Source: Curvularia sp. ZM96
Taxonomy: Eukaryota > Ascomycota > Dothideomycetes > Pleosporales > Pleosporaceae
DNA: 64,000 nt
Assembly (NCBI GenBank): GCA_022457065.1
Contig: JAJGBQ010000002.1
Span: 4,712,001 to 4,776,000 of the forward strand
Direction: 5' to 3'
Within the stretch, counting starts at the first letter, position 1. Every line of letters starts with the position of its first letter. This document shows, piece after piece, positions 9,110 through 21,339 of the stretch. The position numbers were made by a program, and so were the translations under genes. The notes beneath the pieces were generated by a model. The model did not search any database. It had not been told where the DNA came from and was given only the letters and a program-made list of their open reading frames with translations.

Positions 9110-10459
9110 ATGGCCGGCTCACCATCAACCAATCCTACCAAAGCCCTCGACATCCTCATAGTCGGCGCTGGAGTATGCGGCCCAATCTTCGCTCTGCTCA
9201 TGCAACGCGCCAACCCGAATCACAACATCACCATAGTAGAACGCTGGCCCAGCCTTCGCACTGGCGGCCAGCAGATCGACCTCAAAGCCCAATGCATCAC
9301 CATCATGAAACGCCTCGGACTCCTCGAGGAACTGCGAAAAGTCTGTGTCCAAGAGCCCGGCATTGAGATTGTCGATCGTAACGGCAAGAAGCTGATGCAA
9401 CTCGGCGTGACCAAAGCCGGTGACAAAGGCACCGCCTTCGAAATCACCAACGAATTCGAATTCATGCGCGGCGACTTTGTGAAATTGGTGTACAATGCCA
9501 GTCTCAAAGACCGCGAGAATCTCGAAGCAAAAGGCCACAAAGGCGGAAGTCTAACCTACCTCTTCGACACCAGCCTCACTGGCCTGTCTCAAGTCACAGA
9601 CTCCCTTGCCACAACCGTCACCTTCTCCACCGGCTCCACCGCAACCTACGACCTCGTCGTCGCCGCCGATGGGCAGGGCTCACGAACGCGGCGCTTGGCC
9701 TTTGGCGAAGCCGTTCACAAATCCGCCTTCCACTCCCTCTCCATCCACGCTGCCTTCTACAACATCCCCCGCCTCCCCTCCGACTCCAACTTCGCCCACA
9801 TCTACGCAGGCACACAGAACCGGCACGTCTTGACCCGCACAGGCAACTGCCCTTACACCCAAGTCTACTTCTTCGTGTGGAAATCCAACCTTCACACGCC
9901 CTCTATGCGCAGTCTCTACGCCCAGCCCGTCGAAGCGCAGAAGAAGCACTGGGGCAACTTATTCCGCGGCCTTGGCTGGCAGTGCGAGAGATTTGCCGAC
10001 GAGCTAGAAAAGACGGACGATTTCTACGCCACGGAAATCGCGCAGGTGAAAATGCCAGACAACCGGCTTTTCGAGCGGAGCGTTGTGCTGCTGGGTGACG
10101 CGGGATACTGTCCGTCGAGTATGACCGGAAAGGGAACTACGCTGTCGATTGCGGGGGCGTACACACTCGCGGGCGAACTGGCTTCTCATCCAAATGATGT
10201 TCCTGCGGCGCTGAGGGCGTACGAAACGAAGCTGAGGCCGTTGATTGATGAGTCGCAGGAGCTGGGGTCGTGGATTAATGGCGGCAAAGGCATGTTTCCG
10301 CAGTCGAGTTGGGGCATTTGGCTGGCGAATAAGTTCCTTTGGGCCGTGTCGACGTGTCGGATTGATAGGGGGTTGGCGGCGGTGGCGGAGTGGATGGCCA
10401 AGGGGGAGAAGGAGGGGTGGAAGCTGCCCGAGTACGGGATGAATATGGAGGCGTTTTGA
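9110..10459 (+). CDS. FAD-dependent monooxygenase (TetX/aromatic hydroxylase-like)
   Basis: A 449-aa single-exon class A flavoprotein monooxygenase that would use NAD(P)H and O2 to hydroxylate an aromatic or polyketide-like substrate. The N-terminal Rossmann motif is I-L-I-V-G-A-G-V-C-G (residues 15-24), followed by I-V-E-R-W. The middle DG motif is V-V-A-A-D-G-Q-G-S-R. The second FAD motif, V-V-L-L-G-D-A-G-Y-C-P-S, is followed by G-K-G-T. All three diagnostic motifs are intact and the length is normal. A hydrophobic patch near W-L-A-N-K-F-L-W-A-V may mediate membrane association. It lies alone between the transposon and the beta-galactosidase gene. Such genes occur in metabolite clusters and as stand-alone detoxification enzymes, and the substrate is not inferable. 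Confidence 0.85.
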   Translation: MAGSPSTNPTKALDILIVGAGVCGPIFALLMQRANPNHNITIVERWPSLRTGGQQIDLKAQCITIMKRLGLLEELRKVCVQEPGIEIVDRNGKKLMQLGVTKAGDKGTAFEITNEFEFMRGDFVKLVYNASLKDRENLEAKGHKGGSLTYLFDTSLTGLSQVTDSLATTVTFSTGSTATYDLVVAADGQGSRTRRLAFGEAVHKSAFHSLSIHAAFYNIPRLPSDSNFAHIYAGTQNRHVLTRTGNCPYTQVYFFVWKSNLHTPSMRSLYAQPVEAQKKHWGNLFRGLGWQCERFADELEKTDDFYATEIAQVKMPDNRLFERSVVLLGDAGYCPSSMTGKGTTLSIAGAYTLAGELASHPNDVPAALRAYETKLRPLIDESQELGSWINGGKGMFPQSSWGIWLANKFLWAVSTCRIDRGLAAVAEWMAKGEKEGWKLPEYGMNMEAF

Positions 10460-10683
10460 GGATGAGCACGGAAGGGGAAGGGATTCTTTTTTGTTAAAAT
10501 ACGGGAATTTCTTTTTGTTTAGTTGTGTATTATTATATACTTTAGCATTAGATCGTCTCCATTTACTCTTATTCTTGACTTTCTCACCTGATGAATTCAC
10601 CACTAGCTGACATTACTCTGCCCCAAAAATCATGAGTTCATCCATTACTTCAATTACTACCCCTTCCAAACCATCTAAACTAT

Positions 10684-13600
10684 CTAATACGCCCCTTCCC
10701 TCTCCTTCCACTCCTCCCCCTCCACAACCTTGACCTCCCCAAGTCCACTCCAAATCTCCGCATCCACACTCAACTCCAACCCGCCGACCTTGGTCTCGCC
10801 AGCATCCAGCCCCCAGACACTCACACCCAGATAGTTACTTCCCCTGTAGTTCAAAATACCCTCGGGAACAGGGAATTTAGTCTGCGGTCCCACGTTGTTG
10901 ACGTACTTTCCATACTGCCATCCGTTGACGTAGAGCTGGACTCGGTAGGCGGGGACAGTACTGCCACTGCCAGTAGAAGAAGAAGTCGAGTTGGTGAAAG
11001 TGAAGCTGAGGGGGACGTCGTAGCCAGCGGGGACATTGAGATCGAACTCTGTAGCGAAGAAGCCAATGCCGGGGGCGCTGAGGCCGTCAGTGACGGGACC
11101 GGCGGAGGGTTTCCAGGCTGCATTGGTAGCGGAGAGGGCGCCGGGGAGGTGCAGGCCCTGGCGCTCGACGAAGAGACCGCCTTCGTTGAGGGGCCCGCGC
11201 GAAATGTCGCGGTAGTCTTCGCCGCCTAGGTTGCCAGTGAGCTTCCAGGTAATATCTGAGGCGGCGTGGCCCGCGAGCTGGTAGTTGAGGATGCCGCGGG
11301 GGTTCTTCATCGTCTCGGTGCCAATGGTCCAGTTTTCGTCGAGGCCCTGGTTGTCGATTACGACAGTGAAAGTGTACTTTTTACCTTTGGTTAGGTTGGG
11401 TAGCGTAAACGTAGAGTTGCCGTTCATGGCGGCGTCGTAGCCGCGCCAGGAGCCGATGAACTGCGAGTCGAGCCAGACGGAGGACCCGAAGGCTGAGCCG
11501 CCTTGCGTCGAGATCTGGAATGTTGTCTCGCTGCCGGTGGCGGTAAAGGTACCGCGGTAGAGAAGCGTGCCGGTGTGGTAGCCGTAGTCGGAGCTGTAGA
11601 GCGAGACGGGCGTGGTCAGAGGACGAAGCGAGTTGTATGTTCGGTTGGAGTTTGCGGCAGTCCATTTGCTGTCGTCGTATCCGGGCTGGATCTCGGGAAG
11701 AGAGTCGATGTACTTCCATTCGAGTTCGCTTAACTTGGGTAGGTCGAGGTCGAGCTTGGGGGCATCAATCGTCGCAGTCAATGTGCCCTCTTTGGAGACT
11801 TCGTGGGCTATGTCTTTGCCGTTGAAAGTCAACTTGGAAAGACCAGCTGGTACACCACCGATAATCTCAATAGGGGTAGTAGCGTTCACATCACCAGCGA
11901 GGGCGAGCGTGTCGCCGGTAACCTTGGCCGTACGCATCAGATAGCCCGCCTTTAGAATGACCGGGTTCGAGGCGTCGTGTGGGGCTTGGTCAACCGACCA
12001 GTACTTGTATGCCTCACCACGATCTTTGAATGCAGTTAGCTCGTGCTCTTATATGGACTCTTCCCAAGACTTACCAAGCATGTACACATAGATCGGCTTA
12101 TCAGTTCCCAGCTTCGCCACCTTTCTCGTAGCATCCGCCTGGAAACTCAACAGTGTATGACCACGCGTCGCCACACTCTTGACATCGCCTTCCAGAACCT
12201 CAAGCCCAGTCGTCTCAATCGAAAGCTCGTGCGTCTCTCCAGGGCCACCGTACACAACAAGCACAGTCTTGTCTTCGTACTTGTGCCACGTGAAGATCTC
12301 AGCCGTAGAGTACGCAACGTTGGTACCGCCAATGTCATAGTCTGCGACATGAACCTTGGCATCGCGTCCGTTCAGCGTAAGCGCAGTACCGTTCATCTGG
12401 GGCACAGTAATGTTTCCAAAAGCCGAGGTGGAGATCTTGAGCTGGTAGCTCGTAGACGCCAGTGAGTTGTACTTAGCGTGTCTCAAAAAGTAAAACGTCG
12501 TCTTGTTGCCGTACGCAGGAGTAACGCTGAGATCGTTCGAGGTGGTCCATGTCGAGGTCGAAGCATTGCCACGCGAGGCAGTGAGGTAGGCCGGGCTGAC
12601 CTTCATGAAGTGCGCCTGCATCTTGAGCTCAGAGTACTTTTCACGGTCGACCTGGCGATCCTCACGGATGGGCGCGGCGTAATCTAGTCTGTTTAGCTTT
12701 TGTTCAACAGAGATTGACATTGGGCAATGCACTTACCATAGCTCGTATAACCACCCGGGTGTCCCAAGTTTCCCCAGTTAGTACCACCAAATGTCATGTA
12801 CAAGTTCAAGATCGTAACTCCAAAGCTATACAGCTGCTTGTAGAAAACGCGGTTGAACTCTGCACCGACCAGGATTCCGCACTTGTCGAAGCCAGGGCCA
12901 CCCCACTGTGACTCGTCAGATGCTTTCTGTCACCTTCTTAAACTGTACTTACCGGGTCAAAGCTACCGGATTGGAACTCGATGATGGAGTAAGGGGTAGA
13001 TGGGCTCTGCTTCAGGTGCAGATCGTGCCAGTTTGTGGGCAGATTGTTGTCGGGCCAGCGCGTGGGGTTGGCACAGTCGAAACCAAGAGGGTAGCCGTCA
13101 TGGCCGTAGATATCGACAGCCGCGGGTTGGCCAGGCGCATTGTAACCTTTGGGAGATGCGTCGTTGCTGATGAGTGGCATGACGATGCTGGCATTGCGGA
13201 TTTGTTCCTCGACGTAGGTCATGTAGACTGGATCAGGGAAGGGCTTGATTGCACTCGTGGCCACTGTGTATTCATTCTCCGGCTGGACCAGGATGATCGG
13301 TCCTCCATTTGTGATTTGGGCTTTGGCAATTGTGGCGCCAATGTTCTTCATGTAGCTAGTCGTTGTCAGTTCAAAGTCTCACAAATGTCCGAATACCAGA
13401 CGTACTTGTCGGTCGCTGCCAGGTAATCTGGCGCGCGAGTTCTCAGCGTGCCGTTGATACGCTGGAGCCATCCGGGAAAGCCTCCGCCCGATGCCTCAGC
13501 ATTGATGTACGGACCAGGCCTGGCAAGGAGGTAAATGCCAGCCTCTTTCGCTGCATCGAAGAAAGGCTGTAGATCGAAAACACCTTCTTCACGGTAAACA

Positions 13601-14014
13601 CCAGGCTTGCCTTCCAATAGCGCCCAGTCTACATAGAACGAGACACCATTGAACCCGAGCGCCTTGATCTTTTGGAAAATATCAATGTACAAATCCGGGA
13701 CTGGCAGCCTGTAAGGATGGACTTCGCCAGAGTACAAGAAGATGCGTTCGCCATTGACAAAGAGCGAGTCTTTATCCCATGTGACCTATCAGCAAAGTTA
13801 GTTTTCTGATTCCTCTTTCCCACGCTACCATTGCCTAGCTCTTTAGTCTCCTCTTCACTCCTCGCGGACAAAAACTCACAATATCCTGCAACGCCTCGCG
13901 CTTATACGGCTGAATCCAATCCGCCGGCGACCCATACGCAACAGCCCTCGCCGCACTCTCCACAGCGAGACAACCCAGCGCAACCGCGCCACCAAGCCCA
14001 ACAAAGCTCTTCAT
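10684..14014 (-). CDS. Secreted beta-galactosidase, GH35
   Basis: Hydrolyses terminal beta-galactosides outside the cell. Six exons (13880-14014, 13406-13785, 12953-13355, 12737-12905, 12075-12683, 10684-12023) splice in phase to a 1011-aa protein, the usual fungal length. A signal peptide starts MKSFVGLGGAVALGCLAVES. The GH35 TIM barrel follows with L-Y-S-G-E-V-H-P-Y-R. The acid/base Glu200 is in Q-P-E-N-E-Y and the nucleophile Glu298 in I-I-E-F-Q-S-G, the same numbers as in characterised fungal enzymes. The glycine-rich F-G-G-T-N-W-G motif is present across exon 4. The C-terminal half holds the beta-rich jelly-roll domains. The introns of 49-69 bp each have normal borders. The zinc-cluster regulator lies upstream on the same strand, but no regulatory link is shown. 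Confidence 0.93.
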
Positions 14015-15505
14015 CCTATCTCGTTGGTTTGACCGAGAAAAGAAGAAAGCGAAGAGAGATGAGAGAGAGCCAACGCTGTGTACCCTTAAAAATTCCTGGG
14101 GGCAGGGGGACTACCCTTCTGAATATAAACCCTAATATTTTGTACTAACTAACTAAAGCACTTCCCCGAACGGAACCTTTGCAACCCCCGTTGAACAATT
14201 GCACATGAACCCGAGGACCGGCTTACACCATCATCCATCGCGGGCCCCCTCCCCCCAATATTAGCCTTGCAGTTGTAGATCCCTACCCTTTACCCCCTCA
14301 CTGTTTCCCTTCGTGCTAATGACAGGCCGAAGGAGCGAGTGATACCCATGTCTCTTCCTTTTACCGGGGAAATAGTACTTGACCGCCCCTTAGCAAAATG
14401 CAAGCAAGAGGGACCTAGCCAGACGAATGTGCCTCCGGATTCGTCGCTGCAAATGTACGGTACCTTGCGGATAAATCTCTAGGGGAGCTTGTTTGCATTG
14501 TGTTTTTCTGGCTGCGATATTGGTGGGAAAATGGGGTGTGGGGAGGTGGTACATGGGCCCTGGTAGCTTTTGCTCGTAGGACAATGCACCCCCGTATTTC
14601 TATTTACCCAATGACGCAAACGCGGGGAAGTTAGACACCCGAGGCCCGCTTTTTTGCGCCCAGGCGGGTTAGCCGTGTTGTGATGATCAGTGGAGTTTAG
14701 CGGCGTGCTTGCTTGTGCTTGATTCCGTGCCGGCTCGCAGGCTGGAGAAACTTTCGAAATGAGGCGCTAGAGACAGTTGAATGATGGGGACAATGGCGGT
14801 TATGCTGGAGCGCTTCCTGCTTTGGGTAAGACATCCGACTGGGCGCCTTGGGATGGGACTAATGTACACACGTAACGCGCATGCATGCATGTGTGCATCG
14901 GAGGAGGTAGATAATGTGGACAGAAAGGGACATGAGGCTAGGAACCGTGGTTCGCATGACGTTGACAATGGCTCGCCTGGGTGTGCGAGCACAACAGAGT
15001 GGTACGAGGTTGGGGTGACTGCCGAGGTACTTACATGGATGGTCCTCCTTAGGATCCAGATCGTGGGGACAGGAACTGCGGCACCATGAGAGGAGAAAAA
15101 GCAACGATCGACAATTTAAACTTGTTTAGCCGCCTGGAAGGAGGCCGAGTATAAAGAGGACGCGGTTCCATCCTTTTCGTATGCCCACGCTGTCACGATG
15201 CATGTGATAAGTCCGTCCGCAAGTACTAACTGAGGAAAATACGCCATGATAACACCAAACTTTCCAACCCGATAATTGGCGCGACAAAGACCGTCAAGAA
15301 AGAGAAAAGTCGACTCATATGTATATCTCGTTGCCAACAAACACCAGCGGGGTATGTGCTCGACAAATAACAACGACGGGGTATGTCGCTAGCAAAAAGA
15401 AGATTATGTACAGTATAAGGAAATATCCCCCATGGGTTTCCGAGGCATGGGTTCAAACGTATGGTTGAAGATTCCACATCAGTGTGTCTGCCAGATGTGT
15501 ACAGC
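14015..15505. other. Intergenic region between beta-galactosidase and regulator
   Basis: About 1.5 kb forming the promoter of the beta-galactosidase gene and the 3' flank of the regulator gene. Only short unsupported frames are seen. No RNA gene or repeat was recognised. Confidence 0.5.
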
Positions 15506-18500
15506 TCACGACGGCTGGTACGGGTAAGTGGGTACGGCGGTACCGGGCGGATAAAATGTTGCGTTGCTGTTGCTGTCATAGGTAGAGACCTCAACGCTCA
15601 CGTTCCAGTTCGGTGGGGCGTCGTAGAGTGCTGCATCGCCTAACATGAGGGTTCCAAAAGCAGTAGAGTTGTTGAATGTTTGTGCACCCCCGGCTTCTAT
15701 GGCTGCTCTGGCTGCATGCATATTGACTGGTCCTGGTAGAGACCAGCTGGCGTATGCAGGATCCATGGGAATAGGTGTCGCATGCGTAAAATGAGTTTGG
15801 CCAGACTCGAAACCGCTTCTTGCTGTAGGCATGTTTGAGGGGGCAACAGAGCCGTTAGCGTAAGAATAGGTAGCATTTGGTTGTGAGGGATGTCCTCGGT
15901 ACTGTGCCGTCGACTCTGAATGGTAAACTGGAGCATTCGTTTGGGTGGTGTAAGCTGGAGCTTGCGTCATGGGAGGTGTCCGGATGCCGTTGGGGTTCAC
16001 AGGTGTAAAGGTGGTCGTGACGGGATCTTGCTGTTTCGGGGTATCGTCAAATGTGCCTTCGTTCTCGGGTTTGACAGTAGCAGATGTGCGTGGCGATGTT
16101 TGCTCTGTGCAATCTTCGTCATGTGACAACCTGGTATCGGCCAAGTCAATGTCCCTGGTTGACCAACTGCTGTAGTCGTCGACCGTCTTGCCAAATTGCT
16201 TGTGCATTCTCTCGAAGAGTTGCGCATAGTCTTTCAGCCCACCACCACCAACGCCGTCGCTGCTGTTGCTCTTGGGTGAGTCGCTGACTGAACCGCCACA
16301 GTCCCTGTACTTTTTCTTTTCGCGACGGTAATATCGTTGCCATTCAGCCAATTCACAGAGCCAGGAGCGAGCCATTTTGAAGCGTTTCAGGATACGGAAC
16401 AGGAAACTGTTGGCAATGTCGTGGGCTCTGGGCTCCAAGCGCGATGAAAGCATACCGTCGGGGTCCATGTTGGGAAAGTAGTGACAGTAAATGGCTATAA
16501 TGGTTAGTGTGGTTTGGCGAGGGATGAACAAAAACTTACTGCATATACCCACAGCAAAGCAAGCAAATGCCACTGTAGGTGTCTGCACCGAATCACTGTG
16601 CACCCTAGCAGTACCGATGGTATGGAGCAGCTGGGTAAAGTCACTGCAGGCCCGTGCGCAGTCCTTGGCTTGGTTGACCCAGTAGTCGGGGTTAGGGGGA
16701 GGTTCGTCTATGAGCGGCTCGTCGAGAGGGCCTCGAGGGTGTGTCAGGGTCCATGGTGATGTGGGCATGTATTCTCTGTATAGCCAGATGAAGCATAGAG
16801 TGTACATGGCGTGTATGGAGACATATTTTCCGGGGTTGTTGTAGATTCGGTCTTCGGTATTCTCTGCAGTTAGCTGGAGATGGTCGGGTAAATCACGCTT
16901 CAGCTGCTTGAGCTTGTCTTCGAGTTTCTTGAATGTCGTAGTCGAGTGCCACGGTGCATTCTTGCCCTCTTGCCTGTCCTTTGTTTAGCCAAGGTACCAC
17001 GTGATTAGGGGTCATGGTTCCATACCGCCGTCCACTATTACACGACCACCGTACCACTTCACCAAAAACGATGACAACTTTGATGTACCACGTCAGTTCC
17101 GCCTCATGCTCTCCAATCTCCCACTTTCCACCATCCAACTGATATGCTCGATCAGCTCCATTTTGTTCATTGCGGTGCTGTCGCGCAAGCGCATCCCACT
17201 CGGCTCTTCGTTTAGCGTACGCCGCATCGTCCTCACCCAGTAGTCTTGTCCGCGCTCTACGGCCATAATTGAAGGCACCGTCACTGCACACAAGCTGAGT
17301 TCTTTGGAAATGCTCAGGCCCCAACATTGGCGGGCGGTCTTCTCCCCAGCTTAGGTACGAGTCCATGAGGCAGCAGCTCCAAAAGGTACGACGCTGAGTT
17401 TCGCGGAGAATGAATTGGTCCTTTTCCGAGAGCCGGCTCTCGCCTTCTCTTAACGGGGCAGGCTGGCCCTTTTGGTCGACATCGAGATGCGGGTAGCCCA
17501 GGACAATGGCACACCTGATGGCAGTTCCAATCTTAATCCAGCCCTCTCTACCTTGAAGAGCAGTCCATTCGTAGTAACCCAGCATGAGAAGCGTTTGGAT
17601 TTTTTCTAGCGTCGGGGTACCGAAGATCTCAGCACCCATCTGGGTGCGCGTGGCCTGGGCATAGAACTCGGCGGTCTTGATGGGGTCATTTCCGGTCTGC
17701 AGCACAAGTTTGTCATGGAAGCGGGCAGTGTGAGTGAGAAACGCTAGCAGTAAAGGTGGGTATGGCTGGTGGACTTGAGACTGGGTTGGGGTCTTGGCAT
17801 CAGACGAGTTGGCCACGGGCTGAAGTTGCTGCACGGCGCTCAAAAAGGTCCTCTTATGCAAGAAGGGGAAATCAATGGAAAAGTGTTTTTCGTAAATGTC
17901 AAACTGGGGCGGGTAAGTACAGATTCAGCGGGACAGTGGCAGCGGGTAGTTACCAGCTCTTCCCAGACTTGTGGGGTCAGTAGCGGCGACTGGAGAGCAT
18001 CCTCATAGGTGCCCAGGCCTTCTATTGGACGCTGGAGGCCGGCTGTAGTGGGAGCTAGCAGCTTGCGACGCTTCTTTGGCGGGGCCTGGGGAAGTTAGCG
18101 CCAGAAACATCTTGTAGGACGAGCAAGAGAGGGATGCGGGGAGACGTGGCATGGTCAGGGAGGGCGAGTCGAGGCGACTCACTTACATCGAAATCAGCAG
18201 TGCTGTCACGCCGCGGGGGCGCCGTGGTGGTGGCAATAGTATGATCCCAAATGCAGTCGCGCTTGGTGTTGGCACAGGCCTTGCAGGTGGTACCTTGACC
18301 GGCATTCTCGCACTTGGTCTTACTTCGGCGGCATCTGGCACATGCGATTTGCGAGCGCATGCCTCTTTTTGCGGAGGGCTCAGTGCCCGTGGAGCTGGCA
18401 TCAAGGGGGCCTGGGGTCTGCTGAGGAGAAGCCTTGACGGTGGATGGCGATAGCTGGGTTAGGGGAGAGTGCTGCTGCGGCGGCGGCGGCTGCTGCTGCT

Positions 18501-18591
18501 GCTGGGCGTGGGGAGAGGGCGGCCGGCGGAGTGGTTGATGTTGTGCGTAGACAGGCACTGCACTTAGCCGCGGCGCATTCTCACTAGTCAT
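15506..18591 (-). CDS. Zn(II)2Cys6 transcription factor with fungal-specific TF domain
   Basis: A DNA-binding regulator acting in the nucleus. Five exons (18187-18591, 17954-18085, 17026-17903, 16540-16973, 15506-16494) join in phase to 945 aa. The zinc cluster has cysteines at residues 84, 87, 94, 103, 106 and 113 (spacing CX2CX6CX8CX2CX6C), flanked by a Gln/Pro-rich N-terminus (trinucleotide runs at 18475-18510). Exon 2 begins with a nuclear-localisation-like A-P-P-K-K-R-R-K. The Fungal_trans core follows: F-D-I-Y-E-K-H-F-S-I-D-F-P-F-L-H, then G-W-I-K-I-G-T-A-I-R-C-A-I-V-L-G-Y and R-R-T-F-W-S-C-C-L-M-D. The C-terminus is low-complexity and Thr/Pro/Asn-rich, a possible activation region. It does not match XlnR or other regulators I know in detail. 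Regulation of the neighbouring beta-galactosidase is possible but unproven. Confidence 0.88.
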
Positions 18592-20155
18592 GGGAAGAGG
18601 AGGAATGCGCGACGGCAGCCAAACCTGGGGGAGCGATGGGCTTTGGAGAAGCGTCGTCGGAACAAGCTTTTGGAGGAGCGTCCAGGAGTGGGATGTGCCG
18701 GCGAGCTTCAGCGGGCTGGGTCGAAGGCGGGCGGCTAGTTGGGCGCGGACGCGTTGCGGATAGTGTCGTCGTCGTCGTCGCCGTTGCCGTTCGTTGCCGT
18801 GTGGTTTGGGGCGCTGTCGCGACGAGCGGGCCGTGCAAGGCCAGCCAGATGCAGGGCGGGGCAAAAGGAACCGACGGCGGGCAGAGACAGGGCGAGGCGG
18901 CGCAACGTGCTGCAGAGCGTGTGGATGACGAGTCTGCAAACAGGAGCACAAGCAAGCAGCCGTTCTTGTGGCTCGGATCGAGGGGTGCCAGAGAGAGCGG
19001 GCCTGGCGGGTATTCAACGAGCGCTGGCCTCGACATCCAGCGACCCCAGGCCAGGCCCAATACTGACTTGGCGCTATCATGCCTATTTAAGCCGCCATCC
19101 TCGCTGCCGCGCGCTGCCGTAAGACGTTGTTATGCCTGTCATCTCGGCGGGTACGTCATGGCATGGCGCCGTCAGCCCAACGCGCACCGCTGCCGCTGCC
19201 GCTGCCCAGGCCCAGGCCCATTCATCCTCTATGGCGTGGTGGCGAGACTCCTCGCTCCTACACCAGTGCTACCGTCCTCACCACCACGACCACCTCCACC
19301 ACCGGCCATATCCATCGCCTCCTTTCATCCTCGTGCACCCAGGCCCTCGAGGCGTGGACACGTGGGCTGGCCCACGCAAATGGCCGCCAGCCGCTAAACC
19401 CCTTGCCCGACGCGGCGACCGGTAGAATCGCCTTCACATGACACGCGCTGCTCGGCCGTCTTCCCCATCGAGCACACGACGCATATCATCACTAACTGCA
19501 ATGCCGTCTGACGGCGTTGGCCACAGCAACGACTGCCAGATAGCCTGATCGCCTTGCTCCCGCGGGGAGAAATCGGACAGCGATGCACACGGCCTGACCT
19601 GGAGACGACACGCACACCACATGTCAATTTCTCCGTGTGTTGGCATCCTCCTCTGCCTGCGCCCAACGAATCACGACCATGCGTTCGCGTGACCCCCGTG
19701 TGCAACCCGCTGTGCATATAGGGCTTTGGGCCTTTCGCCGCCCTGCCCTGCACAGTAGCGAGCCATGTCGTGCAGCGAAGAGCATGCACGCAACGCTGAG
19801 CCTGACTGTCTGGCCGTGAGCGAGATTCTGCGCTGCCCATTCCCTGGCCCGCCCCATCTGCATGCTACTCAATCCGTCGACAATGCTGCATTCTGCTGGC
19901 GCTGGGGGCCATCCTACAATCGCATCCCCCCGCTTACCGCGCCTGTGATACTGGTACCAGCACCGGTGGGTCCCTGCACTCGAACTGCACGCTCGCTGAT
20001 TGGCCGGGCATAAGCAACCGCCAAGAAACCCGTTAATTGCGCTATTATCTACGTATCCACATTCCCAAAAGGTACCGCTACAGTCTAGGGCTAGTGCTCG
20101 CGGCCCACGTGTTTCCACGCCCGTCCCCATTAGGAAACCATCCGCTTCCCGCCTT
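18592..20155. other. Long GC-rich intergenic/upstream region of the regulator gene
   Basis: About 1.56 kb without a recognisable gene. Overlapping frames on both strands are low-complexity and look like products of GC-rich sequence. The stretch probably contains the extended promoter and leader of the zinc-cluster gene, as expected for a regulated transcription factor. Confidence 0.5.
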
Positions 20156-20968
20156 TCACCACTTTTCTATCGCCGGCCTCAGGTCGATTTCCCACGTAAA
20201 GTTCGTCTTGGGCTGCGTGTGCAGCCACCAGTAATCATTTGCAATCTGTACCACCCTCGATTAGCAAATCACATGCTTTTTCTGCCCATTCCCTCGAGAA
20301 AGAAAGTGACTTACAGCATCCGCGTTCAACTTGGCCTCGGCGGGCATATCCTTCAGCCACTCCTTGGTCCTCGGAATGTCAATCACCCCGTCGATGATTG
20401 CATGCGCTACATGCACTCCCTGAGGCCCAAACTCGCGCGCCAGGCTCTGGCTCAGCGCCCTCAGCGCCCACTTGCCCGTTGAAAACGACGCCATCTGCGC
20501 ATTGCTCTTGACCGACGCCGTTGCCCCTGTGAAGATGAGCGACGGCGGGTGTTCCGACTTCTGTTCCACCCCCTTGAGCAGCAGAGGCAGAAACGACTGG
20601 CTGAACAGGATCCCCCCCATGGCGCTCACCCCTAGACTCGCTTGAAACACCTCGGAAGGAATCTCGAGGAACGGCTTGCGCAGGAAGCCCCCCGACGCAT
20701 TGAAGATAGCCGCCGCCGCGCCCACGTCCTGTCCGAACTCTCGCTTGATGGCTTCGACGGCGCTCGCGATGCTTCCGGCGTCGGACACGTCGGTGCTGAT
20801 GCCAATCGCTTTTCCGCCACTGGCATTGATTTCCTGCGCCAAACCCTCGTAGTTTTCCGGCTTGCGTGCCAGCAACACAACAGGGTACTTGGCGGAGAAC
20901 TTGCGCGCAATCGACGCGCCCGTTCCGGGTCCTACGCCTGCGACAATGGCAATGAGTCTGGAAGCCAT
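20156..20968 (-). CDS. Short-chain dehydrogenase/reductase with Phe in place of the catalytic Tyr
   Basis: Exons 20315-20968 and 20156-20245 (intron GTAAGT...GTACAG, 69 bp) encode 247 aa. The Rossmann start is I-V-A-G-V-G-P-G-T-G (residues 8-17), a glycine-rich loop typical of this SDR subgroup. A substrate-strand motif F-N-A-S-G-G occurs where most SDRs have N-N-A-G. At the active site the sequence is S-F-S-T-G-K, so residue 162 is Phe and Lys166 is kept: the usual YxxxK is FxxxK. Fungal relatives with F-A-A-G-K at this place exist, so this is likely a subfamily trait rather than an error. The short second exon ends D-L-R-P-A-I-E-K-W. Substrate and even oxidoreductase activity are uncertain. 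Confidence 0.85.
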
Positions 20969-21339
20969 GGTGTGGTATATTAGACTGTGAATAAGTTGAA
21001 GTCAAGTTGGGTTCTTCTTCCTCTTTGAGTATCTGGCTATGCGTGCGTGTTCCTCACTGTCTTATACCTTACAATTTCGGGAGGGGCATGTTTACTAAAC
21101 CACCAGTGACACCATTGTAGAGTCGGACTACAAATCTGCCGAGGTACGTCATGATTACTAAGCGTCGATGGTACAAGATGTCGACATCGTCTTATCAATC
21201 AAACGTGGTAGTAACATTTAGAGCAAGGTTACCTTAAATCATTCGCTGCCCTAACTAGATACTATAAAAGGTACAGCAAGTCAAGGCACGAAGAACACAC
21301 GGGCGGAAAATAGTGAATTGATTCAAGCCACTGTACACT
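20969..21339. other. Upstream region of the SDR gene
   Basis: Promoter and leader region of the SDR gene. No gene, repeat or RNA was recognised. Confidence 0.5.

Noticed and set aside
15506..18591. Assignment of the zinc-cluster protein as XlnR/Xyr1
   Set aside because: The zinc-cluster sequence and the middle domain do not match the XlnR family text; only the overall length is similar.
18636..19397. 253-codon frame on the plus strand overlapping the start of the zinc-cluster gene
   Set aside because: It is antisense to exon 1 upstream sequence, low-complexity and Arg/Pro-rich, with no domain; typical of GC-rich shadow frames.
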